Shown piece by piece: positions 25,945 through 33,803 of a stretch of 64,000 bases of DNA. The DNA is from JASJAR01 sp039198225. Its GTDB lineage: Bacteria > Pseudomonadota > Alphaproteobacteria > Rhodobacterales > Rhodobacteraceae. The stretch spans positions 1 through 64,000 of the forward strand of contig JBCCTQ010000008.1 in NCBI GenBank assembly GCA_039198225.1, in the 5' to 3' direction. The position numbers were made by a program, and so were the translations under genes. The notes under the pieces were generated by a model. The model saw only the letters and a list, made by a program, of their open reading frames with translations, searched no databases and had not been told where the DNA came from. How positions within the stretch are numbered: the first letter of the stretch is position 1; each line of letters begins with the position of its first letter.

Positions 25945-26301
25945 TTAGACGCGGATATCTTCGAGGCCCCAAAGCGCGGCCAACGAGCTTTCGCCCACGC
26001 GCTGGAGCCGTGCGACGGCCGCGGCAAGTGCTGGCGCATCGTCGCCCTTGGCCAAGGCCGCCACGTCGCAAGACACATGGGCCAAAAGGTGCATGCCCAC
26101 CTGGTCGGCAATCGCGATGAGCGACTGGGCTGCCCGGGCCACACAGGGAAGATCGCCGTTCTGCCAGCCCTCTTCAGTGGCCACCAAGCGGCACGACACT
26201 TCTTCGAGCGCCCGATCGACCACGCGTTCCGCCCCGGCCTCGCCAAGATTGCGAACCAGGAGAAACAAGCGGTCACGGTCGATATTGACCCGCTCCGCCA
26301 T
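25945..26301 (-). CDS. Small all-alpha hypothetical protein (possibly Hpt-like)
   Basis: This 118-aa protein begins MAERVNIDRDRLFLLVRNLG and is predicted mostly helical: ERVVDRALEEVSCRLVATEEG, CVARAAQSLIAIADQVGMHLLA, then LQRVGESSLAALWGL. It resembles an uncharacterised protein I have seen in related genomes. The helical-bundle pattern is reminiscent of an Hpt phosphotransfer domain, but no phospho-accepting His in the HxLKG context is visible, so I do not assign that role. The ATG at 26301 is chosen although its SD is weak; an upstream start at 26349 would add 16 residues. It lies 90 bp upstream of, and reads into, the aminopeptidase gene. Confidence 0.7.
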   Translation of the reverse strand: MAERVNIDRDRLFLLVRNLGEAGAERVVDRALEEVSCRLVATEEGWQNGDLPCVARAAQSLIAIADQVGMHLLAHVSCDVAALAKGDDAPALAAAVARLQRVGESSLAALWGLEDIRV

Positions 26302-26467
26302 TCTGATTGTTTGCACTGCGCCCACCGGGCCACTCCACATCCCAAGCACACCCTTGAGATACGAGAACCAGGCTTCAGGAAGGATTATCGGCCGAGGAAA
26401 ATATCGCTCGAAAATAAAGCAAATCGCGCATAAAACTCGCGCCGCAGAAGATCAGGACCGACCCGAA

Positions 26468-27115
26468 TTGGACCATGCCAAGCCCCTGCCACGCTATCTC
26501 GCCCAGCGCTACCGCGGGTGGCGCGCCACCACATTTGAGGAAAACCAAGCCTGGTATCGGCGCCTGGCCGAGGAAGGCCAGCGGCCCCGGGCGATGATCA
26601 TCGCTTGCTGCGACAGCCGCATCAATCTCAACGCGATTTTCGGCACCGACCAAGGCGAGGTCTTCATCCACCGCAATGTCGCCAATCTCGTCCCGCCCCA
26701 TGAGCCGGACGGCGATCACCATGGCACCTCAGCGGCGGTGGAATATGCCGTTAACGGCTTGGGCGTGGCGCATATTATCGTGGTCGGCCATTCCTCCTGC
26801 GGCGGAGTGAATGCGTGCTACGACATGTGTTCAGGCAACGCGCCGGAGCTTTTGGAAAAGTCGAATTATGTCGGGCGCTGGATGGACATCCTGGCGCCGG
26901 CATTTTCGACGCTTCCGGACGAAGAAGAAGACGCCCGCCGGACGGCATTCGAGAAAGAGGCGGTTTTGATGTCGCTCCGAAATCTCATGAGCTATCCCTT
27001 CGTAGCCGAGGCGGTGGAGACCGGGAAAGTCAGCCTCCACGGGGCCTTCACCGAACTCGCCGATGGCGGGCTCCACGTTTTCGATCCTGCCGAAGGGGCT
27101 TTTGTTCCGCTTTGA
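26468..27115 (+). CDS. Beta-class carbonic anhydrase
   Basis: This 215-aa beta-carbonic anhydrase interconverts CO2 and bicarbonate. Zinc ligands are Cys47, Asp49 and Arg51 of CCDSR, with His108 and Cys111 of GHSSCGG. The family-typical NVANLVPP and SAAVEYAV are present. The start is TTG at 26468 (MDHAKPLPRYL when read as Met); the frame upstream has no ATG or GTG, and this N-terminus fits the family length. Thirty-three bases downstream is the SbtA bicarbonate transporter gene and then an SbtB-like PII gene, so it very likely works with bicarbonate uptake. Confidence 0.9.
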   Translation: MDHAKPLPRYLAQRYRGWRATTFEENQAWYRRLAEEGQRPRAMIIACCDSRINLNAIFGTDQGEVFIHRNVANLVPPHEPDGDHHGTSAAVEYAVNGLGVAHIIVVGHSSCGGVNACYDMCSGNAPELLEKSNYVGRWMDILAPAFSTLPDEEEDARRTAFEKEAVLMSLRNLMSYPFVAEAVETGKVSLHGAFTELADGGLHVFDPAEGAFVPL

Positions 27116-27148
27116 TCCCGTATAGCCGCACCCCCGAAAGGGTGTGCT

Positions 27149-28123
27149 ATGGGTGTTCTTGAACTCGCTGCTGCGAACCTGATTTCTCCGATCATTTTGT
27201 CCTTTGCCCTGGGTCTTTTTGCGGCCCTCGGCCGGTCGGATCTGTCGATCCCGGAAGCTGCGGCAAAGGCGCTGTCGATCTATCTTCTCTTCGCCATCGG
27301 CTTCAAAGGCGGCGCAGGGGTCGCGGCCCATGGCCTCGACGGCACGCTTATCGGCGCTCTCGTGGCCGGGTTTGTGCTATCGGCGGCGATCCCTTTTGTG
27401 GCCTACGGGCTCATCCGAACCTTGACCCGGCTCGGCCCGGTCGATGCCGCAGCGGTGGCCGGGCATTACGGGTCGATCTCCATCGTCACCTTTGTGGCCG
27501 CAAGCTCGGTCATCGAAGGGCGGGGGCTTGAGGCGGAAGGATACATGGTGGCCGTGGCAGCGGTGATGGAAGCCCCGGCGATCCTTTCGGCCCTTTGGAT
27601 CGTCGCTCGGACCGGCAAGGCGGCCGAAATGGATGCGGGCCTTATCCGGGAGATCCTTCTCAACGGGTCCATCGTCCTTCTTGTCGGCTCATTCCTTATC
27701 GGTTGGATCACCGGCGAAGAGGGGCTCGAGCAAATATCGAGCTTTATCGTTGCCCCTTTCCAAGGCGTCTTGTGCCTCTTTCTCTTGGATATGGGCCTCG
27801 TGGCCGGCAGGGGCCTTGCCCAAAGCCGCGGTGCGATCGGGCTCGGCGCGATCATCTTCGGATGCCTCATGCCGCCCATCGGGGCCGCGTTTGGTCTCGC
27901 AACAGGATTGCTATTGGGGCTGTCACCGGGGGGCGTCGCTCTTTTCATGACCCTCTCGGCTTCGGCGTCTTACATCGCCGTACCCGCAGCCATGCGTGTC
28001 GCCCTTCCGGAGGCCAAGCCGTCGATTTATCTTACCCTGTCGCTCGGCGTGACGTTTCCGTTTAACCTCACCGTCGGCATACCGATCTATCTCAGCGTGG
28101 CCCTTTGGGCGAGCGGGGCGTGA
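27149..28123 (+). CDS. sbtA: SbtA-type sodium-dependent bicarbonate transporter
   Basis: This 324-aa protein has about ten membrane helices in two repeated halves, typical of SbtA (DUF897). The conserved segments SIYLLFAIGFKGGAGVA and AAVAGHYGSISIVTFVAA mark the first half, and the second half begins after the cytoplasmic loop near residue 160 with ILLNGSIVLLVGSFLIGWITG. SbtA imports bicarbonate with Na+ and is best known from cyanobacteria. GAAAGG is spaced 7 bases before the ATG at 27149; this SD can pair weakly with CACCC just upstream. The SbtB-like gene follows after 3 bp. Confidence 0.9.
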   Translation: MGVLELAAANLISPIILSFALGLFAALGRSDLSIPEAAAKALSIYLLFAIGFKGGAGVAAHGLDGTLIGALVAGFVLSAAIPFVAYGLIRTLTRLGPVDAAAVAGHYGSISIVTFVAASSVIEGRGLEAEGYMVAVAAVMEAPAILSALWIVARTGKAAEMDAGLIREILLNGSIVLLVGSFLIGWITGEEGLEQISSFIVAPFQGVLCLFLLDMGLVAGRGLAQSRGAIGLGAIIFGCLMPPIGAAFGLATGLLLGLSPGGVALFMTLSASASYIAVPAAMRVALPEAKPSIYLTLSLGVTFPFNLTVGIPIYLSVALWASGA

Positions 28124-28126
28124 CAT

Positions 28127-28438
28127 ATGGAAACCCATAAGGCCAAACGGGTCGAAATTATCATCGAAGCGCCCATGCAGCGACGGCTGACCAATGCGCT
28201 CGAAGGGGCTGGCGTGACCGGTTACACGATCTTGCCGGTGCGGGGCGGGTCGGGACGGTCTGGCGCTTGGACACGTGAAGGCCAGGTCACCAAGGCGGGC
28301 GGGATGGTGGCGGTGGTGTGCCTTATTCGGCCCGAACGGCTCGACGGGCTCCTCGATGCGGCCTTCTCGGTGGTGGAAACCCATATCGGCGTGGTGTCCG
28401 TCACCGATGCAGAGGTTCTCAGGGCCGAGAGATTTTAA
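28127..28438 (+). CDS. sbtB: SbtB-like PII-family regulator
   Basis: This 103-aa protein has the ferredoxin-like PII fold: KRVEIIIEAPMQRRLTNALEGAGVTGYT (read as IIIEAPMQRRL and GAGVTGYTILPV), a T-loop with GGSGRSGAW, and a C-terminal VETHIGVVSVTDAEVL strand. The GRSGAW T-loop and the gene's position right after sbtA mark it as an SbtB-type protein, which in cyanobacteria binds cAMP/AMP/ATP and gates SbtA. It lacks a uridylylatable Tyr in the GlnB T-loop position. The stop codon lies inside a CtrA-type box. Confidence 0.88.
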   Translation: METHKAKRVEIIIEAPMQRRLTNALEGAGVTGYTILPVRGGSGRSGAWTREGQVTKAGGMVAVVCLIRPERLDGLLDAAFSVVETHIGVVSVTDAEVLRAERF

Positions 28439-28449
28439 GGCTGCGTTAA
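28435..28449 (+). promoter_or_regulatory. CtrA-type box (TTAA-N7-TTAA)
   Basis: TTAA, seven bases, TTAA followed by C is an exact match to the CtrA binding consensus. It overlaps the sbtB stop codon and lies 24 bp before the ATG of the unknown gene at 28474, a position suitable for control of that gene. It was found by eye; the AT-rich core is unusual for this GC-rich stretch. Confidence 0.55.
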
Positions 28450-28473
28450 CGACGATCAGTCTAGGCACCGGTC

Positions 28474-29034
28474 ATGGAAAAAGACTGGGTCGTCCTCCGC
28501 CTCCCGCCGCCGCTTCTCGCCTCCCTCATCACGATGGCGAAAGACTCTGACAAGTCGCCAGGCCAGATCCTGCGTGATTACCTCGCCCGCGAGGCCCGAA
28601 AGCGCCAGGCCGCGGGCCCTCCGGAACCCCTAAAGCTCGAAAAGCCAGGCAGCGATGCCGTGGCAAAATCGCCCCGTCCTCCCGAAGCTCGGGAAGCGCC
28701 ACCGGCGCCGCGCAAAGGCCCAGAGGGCACCCCGCCCGCCATAGACATGGCCGATGCCATATTGCCCGAGGGCTGCTCAAACGGATCGCTTAGCGAGATG
28801 ATCGAAACCGCCATCGAGGCCGGCGTCGATTGGGCCGGGCTCCAAAACAGCCTGACGCGGACGGGCGTGGCCCTCCGCCCTCGGGGTTTAGGGCTCGCGA
28901 TCCATACGTGGCCCGACGACCGGTTTGTCTGCAAATCGGGCGATCTCGGCTTCAGCTTTGCCGAACTTATCCGCCGCCTCGGTCGCGGCGAGCCGCCCGA
29001 CCCGTCGCGCATCGTGCCGCGGCTAGCATCCTGA
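28474..29034 (+). CDS. Hypothetical protein, relaxase-tail-like C-terminal domain
   Basis: This 186-aa protein has three parts. Residues 1-45 (EKDWVVLRLPPPLLASLITMAKDSDKSPGQILRDYLAREARK, in pieces VVLRLPPPLLASL and SPGQILRDYLARE) look like a ribbon-helix-helix or short helical motif. Residues 46-95 are a Pro/Glu/Lys-rich linker. Residues 100-180 form a folded domain with MIETAIEAGVDWAGLQNSL, GLGLAIHTWPDDRFVCKSG and FSFAELIRRLGRG, resembling the C-terminal domain seen beside some MobA/VirD2-like relaxases, but no relaxase catalytic Tyr or HxH motif is present. Function unknown. A CtrA-type box lies just upstream. It converges on alkB with almost no gap. Confidence 0.7.
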   Translation: MEKDWVVLRLPPPLLASLITMAKDSDKSPGQILRDYLAREARKRQAAGPPEPLKLEKPGSDAVAKSPRPPEAREAPPAPRKGPEGTPPAIDMADAILPEGCSNGSLSEMIETAIEAGVDWAGLQNSLTRTGVALRPRGLGLAIHTWPDDRFVCKSGDLGFSFAELIRRLGRGEPPDPSRIVPRLAS

Positions 29035-29035
29035 G

Positions 29036-29674
29036 CTAAGCCATGTCGACGACCCGTAAGGTCAGATTGATCCGTCCCCCCTCGGGCAAAAGGGTCGACG
29101 AGCCGTGTTTGACACGGTCGATCCCGTGATAGGCGAGCCGGGTGTCCCCGCTCAAAAGGGCGACATCTCCGGAATTCAGCCAAACGCTCTCGGTTTTACC
29201 GCCCCGGGCCGTGCCGCCGACCCGAAAAAGGGCGCTGTCGCCGAGGGATATCGAGAGGACCGGCCAGTCGAAATCGCCCTCGTCCTTGTCCTGATGGAGC
29301 CCCATTTTGGCGCCCTCACTATAGCGGTTGATCAGGCAGGAACTCGGCTCGCGCGATACGCCGGAAAGATCGCGCCAGACCGCAAGAACGCTCTCGGGTA
29401 TGGTCGGCCAGGGCGCGCCGGACGGATGGCGAGGCTCGTATCGATAGCCCTTCCGGTCGGTAATCCAGCCAAGGCTCCCTGCGCTCGTCATCCAAACGCT
29501 CATCGGTCGGCCCGACGGGGTGACTGGCTGCACAAAGGGTGCCGCCGCGGCGAGCGTCAAAATGTCCGCCAAAACAGCCTCTTGGGCGGCCCGGTCGAGA
29601 TAAGTCTGCCAAACCGGGACGCCTTTGACCCGGAGCGTGGGCCGAGGCCCGGAATTTTCTGCCGCACTGCTCAA
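29036..29674 (-). CDS. alkB: Alpha-ketoglutarate-dependent dioxygenase AlkB
   Basis: This 212-aa protein repairs alkylated bases by oxidative demethylation. The iron ligands are His127 and Asp129 (LHQDKDE) and His183 (AYHGIDR); the 2-oxoglutarate anchors are in NRYSEGAKMG and RINLTLR. Length fits E. coli AlkB (216 aa). The first in-frame start is a TTG at 29674 with no good SD; no nearer ATG keeps the N-terminus, so the start is uncertain. No LexA box is seen in its 145-bp upstream region, which it shares with dnaK. Confidence 0.88.
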   Translation of the reverse strand: MSSAAENSGPRPTLRVKGVPVWQTYLDRAAQEAVLADILTLAAAAPFVQPVTPSGRPMSVWMTSAGSLGWITDRKGYRYEPRHPSGAPWPTIPESVLAVWRDLSGVSREPSSCLINRYSEGAKMGLHQDKDEGDFDWPVLSISLGDSALFRVGGTARGGKTESVWLNSGDVALLSGDTRLAYHGIDRVKHGSSTLLPEGGRINLTLRVVDMA

Positions 29675-29693
29675 TGTCTAACGCCGCCGTCCG

Positions 29694-29726
29694 CTTGCAG
29701 GCCCCATGTGCCCTACCTATATACCG
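29694..29726 (+). promoter_or_regulatory. Putative RpoH (heat-shock) promoter of dnaK
   Basis: CTTG at 29694-29697 is followed after 18 bases by CCTATATACC at 29716-29725. This matches the alphaproteobacterial RpoH consensus (CTTG, 17-18 bases, CYTATNT) almost completely and lies about 100 bp before dnaK. It is read by eye. Confidence 0.6.
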
Positions 29727-29819
29727 CCCGAAGCTGTGACGGGTATGCCCGCCACATTAGGGATGATGGAGCGGTGCCGCCACGGGCCGCACCATTCAAG
29801 ATCGCCGAGAGGAATGAGC

Positions 29820-31739
29820 ATGGCCAAAGTAATTGGGATCGACCTTGGAACCACCAACAGCTGCGTCGCCATTATGGACGGTTCGCAGCCACGGGTGATC
29901 GAGAACGCGGAAGGCGCGCGCACAACGCCGTCGATTGTTGCCTTCACCGAAAGCGAGCGCCTGGTCGGCCAGCCGGCCAAGCGCCAGGCCGTGACCAACC
30001 CCGAAAACACGATTTTTGCCGTCAAACGTTTGATCGGTCGTCGGGTGGATGACCCTGCGGTCACCAAAGACAAGGACATTGTTCCTTACGAAATCGTCGA
30101 TGGCGGCAATGGCGATGCTTGGGTCGAAGCCCGGGGCGAGACGTATTCGCCTTCCCAAATTTCTGCCTTCACGTTGCAGAAAATGAAGGAAACCGCCGAG
30201 AGCTATCTCGGCGAAACCGTGGACCAAGCCGTCATCACGGTGCCAGCCTATTTCAACGACGCCCAGCGCCAGGCCACTAAAGATGCCGGTAAGATCGCGG
30301 GGCTCGAAGTCCTCCGGATCATCAACGAGCCCACCGCGGCCGCGCTGGCCTACGGGCTCGACAAAAAAGATTCGAAGACCATCGCCGTTTATGACCTTGG
30401 CGGCGGCACGTTCGACATCACGATCCTTGAGATCGATGACGGTCTTTTCGAAGTCAAATCCACCAACGGCGACACGTTCCTGGGCGGGGAAGACTTCGAC
30501 ATGCGGATCGTCAGCTACCTGGCCGACGAGTTCAAAAAGGAACATTCCGTCGACCTCACTGGCGACAAAATGGCATTGCAGCGCCTGAAAGAGGCCGCCG
30601 AAAAAGCCAAGATCGAGCTGTCGAGCTCGTCCCAGACCGAGATCAACCAGCCATTCATCTCGATGGACCCCGCCTCGGGCACGCCGCTCCACATGGTCAT
30701 GAAATTAACCCGGGCGAAGCTTGAAAGCCTCGTTTCTGACCTCATCAAGAAGTCGATCGACCCGTGTAAGGCCGCACTTAAGGATGCCGCGCTCTCGACA
30801 TCGGACATCGACGAAGTGGTGCTTGTCGGCGGCATGACCCGGATGCCGAAGGTGATCGAAGAGGTCACCAAGTTCTTCGGCAAAGAGCCCCATAAGGGCG
30901 TGAACCCCGACGAGGTCGTGGCCATGGGCGCCGCGATCCAAGCGGGCGTGCTTCAGGGCGACGTCAAAGACGTGGTCCTCCTCGATGTGACGCCGTTGTC
31001 GCTGGGCATCGAAACGCTCGGCGGTGTCTTCACCCGCCTGATCGACCGCAACACCACGATCCCCACGAAAAAGTCCCAGATCTTCTCGACTGCGGAGGAC
31101 AATCAGAACGCGGTGACGATCCGGGTATTCCAGGGCGAGCGTGAAATGGCCGCCGACAACAAGCTTCTCGGCCAGTTCAACCTTGAAGACATCCCGCCCG
31201 CGCCCCGCGGCCTGCCGCAGATCGAAGTGACTTTCGACATCGACGCGAATGGCATCGTTTCGGTCCAGGCCAAAGACAAGGGCACAGGCAAAGAGCAGAA
31301 GATCACGATCCAAGCTTCGGGCGGTCTCTCGGACGACGAGATCGAACAAATGGTCAAGGATGCTGAGGCCAATGCCGAAGCCGACAAGGAACGCAAGGAC
31401 CTCGTCGAAGCCAAGAACCAGGCCGAAAGCCTCATCCATTCGACCAAGAAGTCGATGGAAGAGCATTCCGACAAGGTCGACCCGACGACGATCGAAGCGA
31501 TCGAATTGGCGATCTCCGCCCTCGAAGAAACGATGGAAAGCGAAGATCCGGGCAAGATCCGCTCTGGCATCCAGAACGTGACTGAAGCGGCGATGAAACT
31601 CGGCGAAGCGATCTACAAAGCCGAGCAGGAGAAAGCCGGCGAAGATGCGCCCGAGGGCGAGGACGAACCGCGCGGTGTCGATGACGACATCGTTGATGCC
31701 GATTTCGAGGATCTCGACGACAACAAGCGTGCGTCCTAA
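29820..31739 (+). CDS. dnaK: Molecular chaperone DnaK (Hsp70)
   Basis: This 639-aa Hsp70 chaperone has the ATPase signatures IGIDLGTTNSCVAI, VYDLGGGTFDITIL and VVLVGGMTRMPKV, then the substrate-binding domain (VTPLSLGIETLGGVFT) and an acidic C-terminal tail ending in DDIVDADFEDLDD. Everything is complete. An AGAGGAA SD precedes the ATG at 29820; an ATG two codons earlier (29814) is possible. It is followed 69 bp later by dnaJ, and an RpoH-type promoter lies upstream. Confidence 0.98.
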   Translation: MAKVIGIDLGTTNSCVAIMDGSQPRVIENAEGARTTPSIVAFTESERLVGQPAKRQAVTNPENTIFAVKRLIGRRVDDPAVTKDKDIVPYEIVDGGNGDAWVEARGETYSPSQISAFTLQKMKETAESYLGETVDQAVITVPAYFNDAQRQATKDAGKIAGLEVLRIINEPTAAALAYGLDKKDSKTIAVYDLGGGTFDITILEIDDGLFEVKSTNGDTFLGGEDFDMRIVSYLADEFKKEHSVDLTGDKMALQRLKEAAEKAKIELSSSSQTEINQPFISMDPASGTPLHMVMKLTRAKLESLVSDLIKKSIDPCKAALKDAALSTSDIDEVVLVGGMTRMPKVIEEVTKFFGKEPHKGVNPDEVVAMGAAIQAGVLQGDVKDVVLLDVTPLSLGIETLGGVFTRLIDRNTTIPTKKSQIFSTAEDNQNAVTIRVFQGEREMAADNKLLGQFNLEDIPPAPRGLPQIEVTFDIDANGIVSVQAKDKGTGKEQKITIQASGGLSDDEIEQMVKDAEANAEADKERKDLVEAKNQAESLIHSTKKSMEEHSDKVDPTTIEAIELAISALEETMESEDPGKIRSGIQNVTEAAMKLGEAIYKAEQEKAGEDAPEGEDEPRGVDDDIVDADFEDLDDNKRAS

Positions 31740-31808
31740 CGCGATCCAAAACACTGGAGGGCCGGTCCGCCAGGGGTGGGCCGGCCCCGCCCGTTCAGGG
31801 AGACGCTG

Positions 31809-32954
31809 ATGTCCAAACGCGATTATTACGACGTCCTCGGCGTCACCCGCGGCGCCTCGGATGACGAGATCAAGAAGGCCTATCGCCGGAAAGCGAAGGA
31901 GCTTCACCCTGATCGGAATTCGGACAATCCGAATGCCGAAGCCCAATTCAAGGAAGCCAATGAAGCCTATGAGGTCCTAAAGGACGCCGACAAAAAGGCG
32001 GCTTATGACCGGTTCGGCCACTCCGCCTTCGAAGGCGGCATGGGCGGCGGCGGGCGGGGCGGACAAGGGTTCGGCGGCGGGGGCGATTTCGCTTCGGCCT
32101 TCTCGGACGTGTTCGACGATCTTTTCGGCGATATGATGGGCGGCCGGGGCGGTCGCGGCCAACGCGCGACCCGGGGGTCGGACCTTCGTTATAACCTCCG
32201 CGTCAGCCTGGAAGACGCGTTCAAGGGCCTTCAGAAAACCATCAACGTTCCCACGGCAGTGTCTTGCGACACCTGCAACGGCACCGGAAGCGAGGCAGGC
32301 ACCGAGCCGACCGCCTGCCCGACCTGTTCGGGCATGGGCAAGGTCCGCGCCCAGCAAGGCTTTTTCACGGTGGAACGCACCTGCCCCACCTGTTCGGGCC
32401 TTGGCCAAATCATCAAGAACCCTTGCGCGACCTGCGGCGGCGCCGGCCGGATCGAAAAGAGCCGGGCACTTTCTGTCAACATCCCAGCGGGCGTTGAAAC
32501 CGGCACCCGCATCCGGCTCGCGGGCGAAGGCGAAGCCGGGCTCCGGGGCGGACCGGCGGGCGATCTCTATATTTTTCTCGAGGTCGAGGAGCACGGGCTT
32601 TTCGAGCGGGACGGTATCAACCTCTATTGCCGGGTGCCCGTGGCGATGGCCGATGCGGCCTTGGGCGGCGACATCGAGGTGCCCACCATCGATGGCGGAC
32701 GGAGCCGGGTAAAGGTGCCGGCCGGGGCCCAATCGGGCAAGCAAATGCGGCTTCGCGGGAAAGGCATGCCTGCCCTTCGCGGCGGCATGGCCGGTGACAT
32801 GTTCATCGAACTTGCCGTTGAAACGCCGGTTAATCTCACGTCGCGGCAAAAGGAACTTCTCCGCGAGTTCGACAAGCTCTCGGAAGACAACAACCCTGAA
32901 TCTTCTGGGTTTTTCAAGAAGGTAAAAGGGTTCTGGGACGGGATGAAATCCTGA
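31809..32954 (+). CDS. dnaJ: Chaperone DnaJ (Hsp40)
   Basis: This 381-aa type I J-protein has the J-domain with HPD (KELHPDRNSD) at about residues 31-40, a Gly-rich linker (GGMGGGGRGGQGFGGGG), four CxxCxGxG-type zinc repeats (CDTCNGTG, CPTCSGMG, CPTCSGLG, CATCGGAG) at about residues 145-205, and the two beta-barrel substrate domains. It stimulates DnaK ATPase and delivers clients. It forms the dnaK-dnaJ operon; no grpE is in this window. Confidence 0.97.
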   Translation: MSKRDYYDVLGVTRGASDDEIKKAYRRKAKELHPDRNSDNPNAEAQFKEANEAYEVLKDADKKAAYDRFGHSAFEGGMGGGGRGGQGFGGGGDFASAFSDVFDDLFGDMMGGRGGRGQRATRGSDLRYNLRVSLEDAFKGLQKTINVPTAVSCDTCNGTGSEAGTEPTACPTCSGMGKVRAQQGFFTVERTCPTCSGLGQIIKNPCATCGGAGRIEKSRALSVNIPAGVETGTRIRLAGEGEAGLRGGPAGDLYIFLEVEEHGLFERDGINLYCRVPVAMADAALGGDIEVPTIDGGRSRVKVPAGAQSGKQMRLRGKGMPALRGGMAGDMFIELAVETPVNLTSRQKELLREFDKLSEDNNPESSGFFKKVKGFWDGMKS

Positions 32955-33026
32955 TCGCGGGCCCGGCTTCGGCGGACCATTTCTCCGTTAACCATTGGCT
33001 AACCAAACCGCGCGACGTTGCGCGGG

Positions 33027-33803
33027 ATGAGTGTTGATGAGAATCATTTTGCGGAAGCCTCCCTTCCGCTCGGGCCCGCCCCCATGCCGGCCATCCCCGC
33101 AGTCGCACCGCTAGAAAAGGGCGGCCGGTTGCCGTCCTACATCAAAGATCATCGGAAGCGCCTGCGGGAGCGGTTCTTGGCCGGCGGCGCCAATGCGCTC
33201 CCAGATTACGAAATGCTCGAACTCGTGCTCTTCCGCGCCATCCCCCGCCGGGATGTGAAACCTTTGGCGCGGCGCCTTCTCGATAAGTTTAGCGATTTCA
33301 ACGGGGTGATCTCGGCGCCGGTCTCCATGCTCCGGCAAATGCACGATGTGGGCGAAGCCGTGATCGTCGAACTGAAAGTAGTTGAGGCCGCCGCCCATCG
33401 TTTGGCCCGGACAAAGATCATCAAGCGCGAAGTCATATCGGGCTGGGACACGCTTCTCGATTATTGCCGCACCACCATGGCCCATAGAAACACCGAGCAG
33501 TTCCGCGTCCTGTTCCTTGACCGCAAAAATACTGTGATTGCGGATGAGGAGCAGGGCGCGGGCACGGTGGACCATGTGCCGGTCTATCCCCGCGAGATCG
33601 TCAAACGCGCTCTCGATCTTGGAGCGTCGGCCATGATCTTGGTGCACAATCATCCGTCGGGCGATCCCACGCCGTCGGGCCAAGACATTGATATGACACG
33701 AAAGATAGACGATGTGGCGAAGGCTCTGGGCCTTCGGCTCCACGACCATCTTATCATTGGAAAAGAGCGCGAAGTCTCGCTGCGGTCCGACGGCTATCTT
33801 TAG
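33027..33803 (+). CDS. radC: RadC/JAB-domain protein
   Basis: This 258-aa protein has an N-terminal helix-hairpin-helix-like half (DYEMLELVLFRAIPRRDVKPLARRLL, in parts LELVLFRAIPRRD and KPLARRLL) and a C-terminal JAMM domain with the metal motif VHNHPSGDPTPSGQD. The historical DNA-repair role of RadC is not supported; the family is conserved and of uncertain function. The start is probably ATG at 33027 (MSVDENHF), although an ATG further in at MPAIPAV is possible. A TTAA-N7-CTAA sequence, close to a CtrA box, lies at 32988-33002. It overlaps the convergent PBP-OmpA gene by 4 bp. Confidence 0.88.
   Translation: MSVDENHFAEASLPLGPAPMPAIPAVAPLEKGGRLPSYIKDHRKRLRERFLAGGANALPDYEMLELVLFRAIPRRDVKPLARRLLDKFSDFNGVISAPVSMLRQMHDVGEAVIVELKVVEAAAHRLARTKIIKREVISGWDTLLDYCRTTMAHRNTEQFRVLFLDRKNTVIADEEQGAGTVDHVPVYPREIVKRALDLGASAMILVHNHPSGDPTPSGQDIDMTRKIDDVAKALGLRLHDHLIIGKEREVSLRSDGYL

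Noticed and set aside
30705..32849. Antisense open frames over dnaK and dnaJ
   Set aside because: Shadows of strongly biased codon use in two highly expressed genes.
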